Assembly: GCA_021846505.1 (NCBI GenBank)
Contig: JAJZWV010000003.1
Span: forward strand, 1-64,000
Origin: Bacillota bacterium
GTDB lineage: Bacteria; Bacillota; Sulfobacillia; Sulfobacillales; JAIMBI01
DNA: 64,000 nt
Direction of reading: 5' to 3'
This document shows, piece by piece, positions 36,691-44,593 of this stretch; the first letter of the stretch is position 1, and each line of letters opens with the position of its first letter. The notes under the pieces were generated by a model. It was not told the DNA's origin and ran no database searches. It saw nothing but the letters and a program-made list of their open reading frames with translations. Made by a program: the position numbers and the translations under genes.

Positions 36691-37993
36691 TCAGGGGCTT
36701 CCGCAGCGACCGGTCCCCACCGACCTGCGGCCACCCGCGCAGCCGGCAGGGCCGGTGCGGGCGGTCCACGCCCCCAGCAGGGCAGCCAGGCCGATAAACC
36801 CGGCGAAGATAGCGGTGGACGCTGCCGCGCCGAGATAGTCACTGGCGATCGCCAGCCCGACGACGGGCAGGCCCACCCCGAGGTAGGCCGCGCAGTAGTA
36901 GGTGGCCAGTAGTCCGCCGCGGTCGTCCTTGGAGGCGAGGCGATTGACCACCCCAAGGCTGCCCATAGCGGCCAATCCGACCCCGACCCCACCGACGACC
37001 GCGGCGGCGAGCATCACCCCGATCGATGATGTGCGGAGGGCCATCACCACCATGGCCAGGGCGGGCAGCAGCACAACTAGGCCCGTTCGGACAGCCCTGT
37101 TGCGCTGCAGGCGGCGTACGAACAGCTGGGTGAGCGTCGCCACGGCGAAGAGGACACACACGACCGCCCCGGCCACCAGAGGACTGTGGATATGCAGGTG
37201 GAGGGACAGGAATGACGGTACGAGGGACGCAAACAGGCCGAACACCGCGAACGCCGCGAACGCCGCCGCCAGTGCCGCGACGAAGCTGCGGTTGCCCCGC
37301 GGCGGCCAGACCGGCAAGCGGAGAACCAGCCGGCCCCTAGTCCCCATGGTCTCGGGGAGGGTGGCTAACGCCACCGAGGCGGTGACTAACACACCCAAGA
37401 AGACAGAGAAGGGCAAGGTCGTGGGCGCCGGGCCGTACTGGGCGAGCCCGCCGGCGAACAGCGGCCCCAGACCGAATCCGCCCAGGCTGGCTCCTGTGGT
37501 CGCCCGGGTGACTAGCCCGGCCCGGCCCGGTGCCAGGTCGGCGAGGTAGGCCGCGCCGGTCGCAAGCACTAGGGCCGGTGGAGATCCCTGACAGGAACCG
37601 CCCGGCGTACAGCCCGGCGACCGTGGGAACGGTCAGGAACACGGCGGTGCTCGCCAGCGCCGAGGCGATGGCGATGCCCAGCACGGGGCGGCGGCCGATG
37701 GCGTCCGACAGCCGACCCAAGAGCAGCAGGCCCCCGAGCGTTCCGGCGGCGTAGACGGCGAAGATTGCGGTCAGCACCCCGTTGGAGAAATGTAGCTGCG
37801 CCTGCCAGAGCACGTAGAGGGGGGGGACCGTGCCACCCAACACGGTGGCGAACAGTACGCCGGCCGCTAACCAGAACACTACACCAACCCGGCGCTGCCC
37901 CTCGGCACCCTCACCGACCACTAGGCCGAGCTCTCCAGCCCATCGCGTCGCCGACCGGGGGACGCCCTGTTTTGACGAGCCACGCGAGCCCAT
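36691..37993 (-). pseudogene. MFS transporter, frameshifted
   Basis: The first 140 or so residues (VVFWLAAGVLFATVLGG to GLYAGRFLSGISTG, with GRLSDAIGRRPVLG as MFS motif A) and the rest (LVLATGAAYLADLAPGRAG to the C-terminus) lie in two overlapping frames. They join without loss if one base is restored in the run at about 37572-37576 (STG-A-LVLATGAAYL). The complete chain would be about 430 residues with 12 segments. Such a full-length protein with one clean break suggests recent inactivation or a sequence error. Substrate unknown; it looks actinobacterial in style. Confidence 0.8.
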
Positions 37994-38378
37994 AAGGCAG
38001 GTGTAAAACTTCTGTTGTGCTGGCCGAAAAATTCACTGGGCAGATTCCGGATTGATCCGCGCCAACGGCCCCTGGGTGGCGCGCGGAGGACGCCGCGGGG
38101 ATCGGCCTTCGGTCTCCGAGTTTGGGTTCGGACCGCCATGGGCATCAGCTCCCCTCCAAATTGTAGCAGACCAGGCGGCTGCCACAGGTGGCCGAACTCC
38201 GACACGAGGAACTCTCCCTCCTCCGCCTCGCCTAAGAGGCCGAGGGAGGGACTTCCGGGATCGCTTTCGGGGGTACCTGGTGCGTCGATCACTACGCGGG
38301 GTCCGTGGACCGCAACGTCTGATGCAACTCGCCCCCGACGCAGCCACTCGGACGCCATTTCGCCGAGGCGCGTCGTCC
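37994..38378. other. No gene seen
   Basis: Between the broken MFS gene and the transposase remnant I find only short frames without starts, motifs or ribosome-binding sites. It may be residue from insertion-sequence activity. Confidence 0.5.
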
Positions 38379-38606
38379 GACCAAGCCTTCTTGCTCCCCC
38401 CGCGCGTCGCAGAGCGGCTGCCTTCCGGCCACCTAGCGCGCGCCGTGGACGAGGCCACTGACCCGCTGGACCTGTCGGCGGCGGAGGTCGCCTTTCACAC
38501 CACCGGCGCCAGCAGGCCAACTGTGCCCCAAGCTGTTGCTGAAGCTCTTGACCGATGGCTACCTGACGCAGCGCTTTGACTGGCGCCGGCGCCTGGGCGC
38601 CGCGCG
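38379..38606 (+). mobile_element. IS1182-family transposase N-terminal remnant
   Basis: The plus strand encodes DQAFLLPPRVAERLPSGHLA, then AVDEATDPLDLSAAEVAF in one frame and KLLLKLLTDGYLTQRFDWRRR in the next. This is the N-terminal domain of IS1182/IS5-like transposases (FLLPPSxxxxLPxxHLARxV...LDLS...KLLLYGYxTG). A frameshift near 38525 and loss of the entire catalytic domain leave a fragment of about 75 codons. No terminal repeats were found. Confidence 0.75.
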
Positions 38607-38722
38607 CCGGGAGGGTGCCCTGATAGGGCGGGCCCGCCTGCAGCAGCCCCAGCACAGGTACAGCCCGGGGGCACCCGCCTCCATGCCCCTCTGCTCCAGG
38701 TGGTGGCGCACCCGTGCACAGA

Positions 38723-38750
38723 GGCGCCCGCTCTCGGGAGAGCGGGCGCC
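38723..38750. terminator. Perfect 12-bp hairpin
   Basis: GGCGCCCGCTCT and AGAGCGGGCGCC pair without mismatch around CGGG, 20 nt after the stop of the minus-strand zinc-ribbon gene. No T tract follows on either strand, so intrinsic termination would be weak. Confidence 0.5.
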
Positions 38751-38769
38751 AAGCGGAGCTCCGGGTGCC

Positions 38770-39273
38770 TCACGCGTGGTCTGAGGCAGACTCCCAGCTG
38801 TCCCCCGCGAGATCAGCTGGGTCGTCTTCGTCGGTCACCAGCTGATCCGCAGCGCTGTCAAATACCACATACCCGCAGTGCGGGCACGTCAGCTCGACGC
38901 CCTCCTGAGAAAACAGATGTTCCGCATAATAGCTCGGCTGGTCGCACTGGGGGCACTCCAGCTCCACATAGGCTTCGTCGTCATCCAAGTCACCGAGCTG
39001 CGCGGATGGCGCGCCGTCCCCCAAGATAGCCTCATCGCCGTCGTCCTCGTCGTCGTACAGAGACTCCTCGAGACACAGCAAGTCGTTGTCGATTTCCTCG
39101 ACGTAATCTTCCACCTCACGCTGCCCTTGCCGAAGTTCGTCCACGTCCCGCGCCACCGCCCGCAGCACTTGGATCACTTCAGCCAGCACCTTGCCCTCTC
39201 GACCCGAGTCCGCCAGGTCATAGCGCTCCGCGAGCCCCGCCACGTAGGCCACCTTGCGCCGCAGTTCGGCCAT
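38770..39273 (-). CDS. CD1247-type coiled-coil zinc-ribbon protein
   Basis: A 167-residue acidic protein. Its N-terminus MAELRRKVAYVAGLAERYDL...GREGKVLAEVIQVLRAVARDVDEL is the CD1247 N-terminal domain of Clostridia, followed by an acidic hinge (EESLYDDEDDGDE) and a zinc ribbon, CPQC then CPHC 25 residues apart. Function unknown; sometimes misnamed AraC regulator. The ATG at 39273 follows GGAGGAGGG. In relatives it lies near spoIIIA and efp, so it is probably a core gene surrounded by acquired DNA. Confidence 0.85.
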   Translation of the reverse strand: MAELRRKVAYVAGLAERYDLADSGREGKVLAEVIQVLRAVARDVDELRQGQREVEDYVEEIDNDLLCLEESLYDDEDDGDEAILGDGAPSAQLGDLDDDEAYVELECPQCDQPSYYAEHLFSQEGVELTCPHCGYVVFDSAADQLVTDEDDPADLAGDSWESASDHA

Positions 39274-39408
39274 GCGCTCCCTCCTCCGCGGCCTTAACGT
39301 GCACGGCGCCCCCACCTTTCATACGGCTCACGCGGCGGTGGGCCGCCAGCGCCTTTTCAAAATGTTTGCCATGCCATCGCCGGGCGTGATCCGCAGCGCG
39401 CGGGCCCC

Positions 39409-39857
39409 TCATGCCGGCTGGACATCGACCGCCCCCACCCGGTAGTCGAGATCGTCGCGCACGGTGCGCCCGATGAAGCACTGATCCCGGGCCGCCGCGG
39501 CCGCCGCCAGATATTCCGCGCGCCGGGCGCAGTCGCCGCCCACAATCGTCGGATGGACGGCAATCGCACTGAAACGAGCCGCGCGCGGATAGTCCGACAC
39601 CACCCCCTCGGTTCCGAGATCCACCCGCTCGAGGGGAGGCCGGCCCGCTCAATTACCCGATGCAGCGTGCCGCTGTAGCACGACGCCACGGCCGCCAGCA
39701 GCAGCTCCTCAGGGCTGGTGCCCTCCCCGCGGCCCCCCATCGTCTCCGGTGCGCTGTACCGAACCGCGTGGCCGCTGAGAAACAGCGTGCCGCTCCCCGC
39801 GCGGCCCGAGCCTTCCCATACCGCACCCACCGCAAAGTTCAAATCGGCCACTCTCAT
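39409..39857 (-). pseudogene. OsmC/Ohr-like protein, frameshifted
   Basis: OsmC family proteins reduce organic hydroperoxides with two cysteines. The frame from the ATG at 39857 (after AAAGGG) gives NFAVGAVWEGSGRAGSGTL, GTSPEELLLAAVASCYSGTL with the first Cys and ends in unrelated sequence after IERAGLP. The next frame continues with LERVDLGTEG, FSAIAVHPTIVGGDCARRAEYLAAA with the second Cys, to the proper C-terminus. One missing C in the run at 39633-39636 explains the break. With it restored the protein is about 148 residues and intact. Confidence 0.8.
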
Positions 39858-39882
39858 CACCCTTTCTTGACCTGACCCCACC

Positions 39883-39898
39883 GGTGATCCCCCGCACA
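39883..39898. promoter_or_regulatory. Weak Crp-type palindrome
   Basis: GGTGATCCCCCGCACA matches 8 of 10 defined positions of the accessory-block palindrome. It lies between the divergent OsmC-like gene and the hypothetical gene at 39961, without a convincing -10 at the expected distance. Confidence 0.25.
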
Positions 39899-39960
39899 GT
39901 TGCGCCGCCGCCGATGCCGCACCGTGGCCCTGACCAGTCTGGCACATAGGAGGCCGCGCA

Positions 39961-40338
39961 GTGATTTGGGCACACACTCCCAAGTGGACCGGGGCCGAAT
40001 GGGTGGCGCGCGTCGACGTGCGAGAGGGGGTATACCAGCGGTCGGGCTATCCGGTCACCGTGACCTACCTGGGCCCGGGCCCCGCCGACGCCGCGGAGAC
40101 GCTGCGCCAGGTCGTCGAGGCGCTGGTGCGCCTCCACCTGCGCAAGGGAGGGCTCGCGCCCGGCGGCATGCTGGTCAACTGGCGCCACACCCAAGACGGT
40201 GCCTTTGGCCAGGATGGGCTGGACACGGTCCGCCCGCTCATGGCGGCGCTGGACCAGCAGCTGGCGCTCATGTCTCACTGCGACGGCCATGGCTACTACC
40301 ATCGCCGACAGCCGCGCGGACCGAGGATCCGGGATTGA
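39961..40338 (+). CDS. Hypothetical protein
   Basis: A 125-residue protein starting at a GTG 7 nt after GGAGG. MIWAHTPKWTGAEWVARVDVREGVYQRSGYPVTVTYLG is followed by a helix (DAAETLRQVVEALVRLHLRK) and HCDGHGYYHRRQPRGP with several His. There is no membrane segment. I do not recognise the family. It is convergent with the membrane-protein gene that ends 10 nt further on. A weak GTGA...GCAC palindrome lies upstream. Confidence 0.55.
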   Translation: MIWAHTPKWTGAEWVARVDVREGVYQRSGYPVTVTYLGPGPADAAETLRQVVEALVRLHLRKGGLAPGGMLVNWRHTQDGAFGQDGLDTVRPLMAALDQQLALMSHCDGHGYYHRRQPRGPRIRD

Positions 40339-40348
40339 CGCCCATGCG

Positions 40349-41647
40349 CTAGCCACGGAGGCGCGACCCGGCGGCATAGCGCCTGGTGGCGGCCAGACGG
40401 ACCATCCGCACCCCCGCCGCCGCCACCGCCGCGTCGGCAGCGAGGAGCCCGGCCGCCCCAACGCATACCAGCCCCGGCACCCCGAACGCCATTCCGGCCG
40501 CTGCCGCCAGCACCAGGCCCGGCACGGCCATGGCCAATCCGAGCGCCAAGGCGGGCGGCCACAGCTCTGACAGGTGCGGCAGCGTGCGCGCATCCGCTCG
40601 GCGGCTGGCGCTGACCCATATCCCGAACGGCCAAATCTTCTGCCCGAAGCCCCACAGGCTCGTCAGGAAGACGCCCAGCACCAGCGGCGCCACTGCAGCC
40701 CCGGCCCGGGCGTGCGGATCGGCCAGAGCCACCGTACCCCACAGCCAGACCATCGCGGCAAACAGCCAGCCGGACCGCATCAAGAGGCGGGGGCCATCGC
40801 CGCGGCCCAGCCGCCCGGGCCGCCGGGCCCGCCAGACCCCGTGGAGGTAGAGGGCCAACGCCGCCGTGCCGCTCGCCCACGCGGCGCCGTCGAGCAGCCG
40901 CCAGCCCAGCGCGATGCCCACCGCGGCGGACCCGATGGCGCCGTGCATGAGCAGCACGATGGACCGGTATCGGCCGGCCTTCGGGCGCGTCACCTCAAAC
41001 ATCGGCACCAGCCGCCCCGACACCCCCATCCAGGTCAGTCCCAGCCAGCCGCCCACGGCGACCACGATGTGAATGCCCAGCACGCGGCTAGTGGGCAGGC
41101 TCGCCAGCACCCGCACCAGGTGCTCATCCAGCATGATTCCCAGCACCACGGTGGCGGCAAGGTACGCCAGCCCGCTGCGCACAAAGGCAAGCGGCGCGCG
41201 CGCCTCCGACGCGGTGTGCAGCGTCGCCGCCATCACCCAGAGAAACAGCCCGGCACCCACAGCCAGCAGGCCGCCGCCCGCTATCAGGAGGGGGGGCGAC
41301 GCCCACGCCAGCCCGGGCACAAACAGCAGCAGGGCGGCGACCCAGGCCACCCCCTGCCAGCGAGCGAGCCGCGCGCGGGCCAGCGGGCGCCCGGAGATGA
41401 CCGGCACCCACTGGTACAGCGCCCCCATGAGTGAGCTGGTCAGAAGGCCCAGCGTGAAGGCGTGGACGGTGGCCAGGACGGGAGGCGCGCTGAAGTTTCC
41501 CTCCGCGAGCAGGCGGGCGTGCGCCACGGCCAAGCCAAAGCCTGCAGCGCCGGCCGCGGCTCCTGCCCCAAACAGCAGCAGCGGAACGGCCGCCGGCGGC
41601 GCCATGGGGAGGCGCGGGGCACCGGTGGCCGTCCGTGCCGACGGCAC
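40349..41647 (-). CDS. His-pair polytopic membrane protein A (COX1/NnrS-like, function unknown)
   Basis: A 432-residue protein with about 12 hydrophobic segments and two paralogues in the window. Shared features are a His in the second segment (H62 in VLATVHAFTLGLLTSSLMGALYQWVPV), a second His in GIHIVVAVGGW (H193) followed by RLVPMF, and QKIWPFGIW near the end. Paired intramembrane His suggest heme binding, as in oxidase subunit I or NnrS. The family and activity are not established. The GTG at 41647 follows AGGCGG and gives an N-terminus like that of paralogue B; the ATG at 41605 is the alternative. It follows a DUF2249 gene by 10 nt. Confidence 0.7.
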   Translation of the reverse strand: MPSARTATGAPRLPMAPPAAVPLLLFGAGAAAGAAGFGLAVAHARLLAEGNFSAPPVLATVHAFTLGLLTSSLMGALYQWVPVISGRPLARARLARWQGVAWVAALLLFVPGLAWASPPLLIAGGGLLAVGAGLFLWVMAATLHTASEARAPLAFVRSGLAYLAATVVLGIMLDEHLVRVLASLPTSRVLGIHIVVAVGGWLGLTWMGVSGRLVPMFEVTRPKAGRYRSIVLLMHGAIGSAAVGIALGWRLLDGAAWASGTAALALYLHGVWRARRPGRLGRGDGPRLLMRSGWLFAAMVWLWGTVALADPHARAGAAVAPLVLGVFLTSLWGFGQKIWPFGIWVSASRRADARTLPHLSELWPPALALGLAMAVPGLVLAAAAGMAFGVPGLVCVGAAGLLAADAAVAAAGVRMVRLAATRRYAAGSRLRG

Positions 41648-41657
41648 GCGCGCCCGC

Positions 41658-41927
41658 CTACGCGGACGCGCCGCGCCGCGTGATGCGAATGGCAAACCGC
41701 GCCGGGCCCGACTCCACGTAGTCGAAGTGGAATGCCTCCGGCTGCTCAGCTTGCAGCTGGTAAAACAGCGGCTTGGGGTCATGGTCGTTGATTAAAAGCG
41801 CCACGTGTGTGGGCGGCAGGGCCTCCAGCACATCAAAAATCACCTGATGGCGCACGGGCGGCGGCAGGACCGGCGTGTTTATCACGAGGGCCGGGCTCAC
41901 CTCGTTCGCGGATGGCGACGTCGTCAT
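41658..41927 (-). CDS. DUF2249 protein
   Basis: An 89-residue small soluble protein with the family pattern LPPPVRHQVIFDVLEALPP, LLINDHDPKPLFYQLQAEQ and a C-terminal strand set. DUF2249 proteins resemble the TusA/SirA fold and often sit beside nitric oxide, hemerythrin and denitrification genes, but no activity is proven. The ATG follows AGAGGGGGA. It is the first gene of a pair with membrane protein A and has a Crp-type palindrome 114 nt upstream. Confidence 0.85.
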   Translation of the reverse strand: MTTSPSANEVSPALVINTPVLPPPVRHQVIFDVLEALPPTHVALLINDHDPKPLFYQLQAEQPEAFHFDYVESGPARFAIRITRRGASA

Positions 41928-42040
41928 CGTTCAAATCCCCCTCTAGCATGCCTGGGTGGCTCGGACCGCATAGTCAGGCAGCGCCACGCAGCAGAGCCTC
42001 GCGATCACCGCCTAGGGTGCCGCGGCCTCAGCGGCGCCAC

Positions 42041-42056
42041 CGTGATCACCGTCACA
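42041..42056. promoter_or_regulatory. Crp-type palindrome, minus-strand DUF2249 promoter
   Basis: CGTGA-TCACCG-TCACA, all ten defined positions of the (T/C)GTGA-N6-TCAC(A/G) pattern. It is 114 nt from the start of the minus-strand DUF2249 gene, in the divergent region 41928-42222. Confidence 0.65.
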
Positions 42057-42096
42057 CAGAGGCCCGCCTCTTGGGGCCGAGCCCCGCTGTCGGCAG

Positions 42097-42112
42097 TGTG
42101 AGCGGAATCACG
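42097..42112. promoter_or_regulatory. Crp-type palindrome, plus-strand DUF2249 promoter
   Basis: TGTGA-GCGGAA-TCACG. CACGAT at 42134-42139 lies 29.5 bp from the centre, where a -10 is expected for a class II activated promoter. The DUF2249 start is 110 nt downstream. Confidence 0.7.
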
Positions 42113-42222
42113 GTCGCATGGGGCGGCCGCCTCCACGATCGGTGGGCAGTGAGCGTGTGTGGACGGTGTCGGCGCGCTCATCGGCATCGGGCCATTGGCA
42201 GGATTTGCGAGGAGGAGCACCC

Positions 42223-42585
42223 ATGTTGCACCACCGGGCCGTCGGCAGGGGTCGATGGACCTTTGGCACGGCCGCCTTTGGCCGCGCATCAGCCCAAGCG
42301 GTCGGACGCTATCGCCCGGCGGGCCGCCGGGGGCTTTCGCGCAGGGGGCGCGGCAGCACGATTCATGACTTTCGGGGCTTAGAGCCCCCCGAGCCGCTGC
42401 TGGCGACGCTGGCGCTGCTGGACCAGAGGGGTCCGGCGCAGCCCGCTGTGGTCGTGATGTATGACCGCGAGCCCCATCTGCTGTTCCCCGAGCTGCACCA
42501 GCGCGGCTGGCACTGCCGAGTGGCCCGCGATCCGCGGGGGGTCATCGTCCGCATGTGGCCCGGCCGCCCGGGGGCCCCCTCGTGA
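42223..42585 (+). CDS. DUF2249 protein
   Basis: A 120-residue protein. An Arg/Gly-rich N-terminal 55 residues precede a DUF2249 domain: IHDFRGLEPPEPLLATLALL, VVVMYDREPHLLFPELHQRGW. The DREP-L-P-L pattern corresponds to the NDHDPKPL motif of the other copy. The ATG at 42223 lies 5 nt after AGGAGGAG. It heads a three-gene run with membrane protein B and a methyltransferase-like gene, all overlapping by 4 nt. Confidence 0.8.
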   Translation: MLHHRAVGRGRWTFGTAAFGRASAQAVGRYRPAGRRGLSRRGRGSTIHDFRGLEPPEPLLATLALLDQRGPAQPAVVVMYDREPHLLFPELHQRGWHCRVARDPRGVIVRMWPGRPGAPS

Positions 42586-43838
42586 TCGCCCCGAAGCCGG
42601 GTGGGGCCACGGGAGCCCCGCCGCTGTCCCTGCCGCTGCGCTTTTTCCTGGCGGGGCTCACGGGGCTAGCGGCCGCGCTCCTGGTCTTAATCGGGCACGT
42701 CGGCGCCCTGCTGAGATTCCAATACGGGAGCGGCGCGCTGTTGGCAGCCACCCACCTGATGACGCTGGGCTTTATCTCCATGGTCATGATGGGGGCCATG
42801 TACCAGCTCGTGCCCGTCGTGTTCAACGTGAAGCTCTCCAGTGTGCGGCTAGGGGCCTGGCACTACGCCGCGCTGGTGCCAGGGGTGGTGCTGATGGTGT
42901 CGGGGTTTCTGACCCATGTGGCGGCCTTCCTCATGGTGGGCGGGACCCTGGTGGTGCTGTCGGTCACTCTGTTTCTGCTGAACGTGGCCCGCACGCTGCC
43001 GAACCGGGCCCAGTGGGGTCTCTCGGGCTGGTTCGTGGCGACGGCCCTCGGCTACCTCGGCTTCACGGTGTCGATGGGCTGGCTCCTGGCGTGGAATCTA
43101 TCCCACCCATTTCTTGCGGGCGACGGGCTCGCCGTTCACCTGGTACTGGGGGGCGTCGGCTGGTTTGCCCTGGCGCTCATGGGGGTGTCGTACAAACTGC
43201 TGCCCATGTTCTCGCTGACCCACGCTCAGCCACGGTGGGGCTGGTGGGCCTACGGGCTCTTGAATGCGGGGGTGTGGATCGTCGGGGCGGGCACGTGGTG
43301 GTGGCCCCGGCCCGCGGCAGCGTTGGGCGCCCTGGTGGCAGCCGCGGCCCTCGTGCTGTACGCCGGCGACATTCGCCGTCTGTGGCGGCACCGCCTGCGC
43401 CGGCAGCCCGACCCCGCTGTCTACCTGGCCTTGGCCGGCACCGTGGGCGGGCTGGCCACGGTGGGGGCGGCCGCCTGGGCGGCGGCCGGGGGACCCTGGA
43501 GTTTAGTGGTGTTCTTGTTCTTCTACGGATGGATGGCGGCGTCGGTCCTCGGCTACCTCCAGAAACTCGTCCCATTTTTGGTCTGGCTGCACCGCTACGG
43601 GCCCCACGTGGGCCGCAGCGCCGTGCCGCGGATGCGCGACCTCCTTCAGGAGCGCTGGAGCTGGATGGAGGGCGCTCTCTATGCCGCGAGCACGGCAGGA
43701 GCCGCCATGGGCTTGGCCACCGCCACGCGGGACCTTCTCCTGGCCGGCCTCTCTGGGATGCTGCTGGCAGTCCTGTGGCTGCTGGCGGTGGTGATTTGGG
43801 TGCTGCGGCAGCCCAGCGTGCCGGCCGCCGCGCCGTGA
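42582..43838 (+). CDS. His-pair polytopic membrane protein B (COX1/NnrS-like, function unknown)
   Basis: A 418-residue paralogue of the proteins at 40.3 and 46.5 kb with about 12 membrane segments. It has H39 and H58 (LLAATHLMTLGFISMVMMGAMYQLVPV), 19 apart as in protein A, H186 in LAVHLVLGGVGWF, KLLPMF, and a C-terminal QKLVPFLVWLHRYG. The GTG at 42582 overlaps the DUF2249 stop (GTGA), fixing the start. Probably a heme-binding or electron/gas-handling membrane protein acting with DUF2249; this is inferred from residues and context, not from a known family. Confidence 0.75.
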   Translation: MIAPKPGGATGAPPLSLPLRFFLAGLTGLAAALLVLIGHVGALLRFQYGSGALLAATHLMTLGFISMVMMGAMYQLVPVVFNVKLSSVRLGAWHYAALVPGVVLMVSGFLTHVAAFLMVGGTLVVLSVTLFLLNVARTLPNRAQWGLSGWFVATALGYLGFTVSMGWLLAWNLSHPFLAGDGLAVHLVLGGVGWFALALMGVSYKLLPMFSLTHAQPRWGWWAYGLLNAGVWIVGAGTWWWPRPAAALGALVAAAALVLYAGDIRRLWRHRLRRQPDPAVYLALAGTVGGLATVGAAAWAAAGGPWSLVVFLFFYGWMAASVLGYLQKLVPFLVWLHRYGPHVGRSAVPRMRDLLQERWSWMEGALYAASTAGAAMGLATATRDLLLAGLSGMLLAVLWLLAVVIWVLRQPSVPAAAP

Positions 43839-44569
43839 GCGGCGCCGCGGCCCCTCGCCCGCGCGGCCGGCCGGCTGGTGCGGCTCCGCCGCCCACCACC
43901 CGAGACCCTCCGCCTGCCATCGACGACTGGCAGAGCTTAGAGCGGGTGTACCGAGCGTTCCCGTCATCCAGCGGCCAGCGGTCCCGGTGGAGGTGGGCGG
44001 CGGCTCGGGTGGCCGCGCGACTGGACGCCCATGGCCACCACGGCCTGCCGGCGCTGGTGGCAGGCCTCGTCCACGCGCGGCTGGCGACAGCCCTGTTAGC
44101 GGCGGGCTGGCGCGCCAAGTCGGAGCTGCGAGCTCGCTCGGTGCTCTGCCTGGGCTGCCATGCTGGCTTGGAAGTGCGCATGCTGCGCGACTTCGGAGTT
44201 CCACGCGTCCATGGGGTGGAACTTCGATCCCTCGTGGTCCGCGAATCTGTCGAAGAGGGGCTGGTCGGCGCGGCGGACATTTCCGTGGGAAACTGGTGGG
44301 CGTGGCTGGAGGCGCCCCCGCCTGGCGGCCGGATCGCGTGGGATGCGATTGTGGCACTGGCCCCACAAGACTTGGCCCTGGACCGCCTGTGGACAGCGGC
44401 GGAGCCCCACCTGGCTCCGACCGGCCGTGTCGTGGTCGTGGCCCACCCGGCGGAAGTGGTCCGTCCAGCCCCTGAGTGGCGCACGGGCCCAGCCCTGGAG
44501 GGCACGATGCAGTGGTACGCCCGTGAGCGGCCCGCATCGGACCGGGGCCACCGATCCCCTGCGCCATAA
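43835..44569 (+). CDS. SAM-dependent methyltransferase-like protein
   Basis: A 244-residue soluble protein. After a Pro/Arg-rich start, a helical segment leads to a class I Rossmann core: VLCLGCHAGLEVRMLRDFG corresponds to motif I (hhxhGxGxG), VHGVELRSLVV to the acidic end of strand 2, and WDAIVALAPQDLALDRL to motif IV. The first Gly-rich loop is degenerate (GCHAG), so SAM binding needs testing. The GTG start overlaps protein B by 4 nt. Substrate unknown. Confidence 0.6.
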   Translation: MSGAAAPRPRGRPAGAAPPPTTRDPPPAIDDWQSLERVYRAFPSSSGQRSRWRWAAARVAARLDAHGHHGLPALVAGLVHARLATALLAAGWRAKSELRARSVLCLGCHAGLEVRMLRDFGVPRVHGVELRSLVVRESVEEGLVGAADISVGNWWAWLEAPPPGGRIAWDAIVALAPQDLALDRLWTAAEPHLAPTGRVVVVAHPAEVVRPAPEWRTGPALEGTMQWYARERPASDRGHRSPAP

Positions 44570-44593
44570 GTGGCTTGGACGCCGAGTCCCGGG

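Noticed and set aside
39883-39898. A full seventh member of the palindrome regulon
   Set aside because: Two defined positions differ and no -10 sits at the expected distance on either strand; kept only as a weak site.
42461-43834. A 702-residue plus-strand reading frame covering DUF2249, membrane protein B and the methyltransferase
   Set aside because: Only its last 244 residues (from GTG 43835) look like protein; the rest is a Gly/Arg-rich shadow of membrane protein B in another frame.
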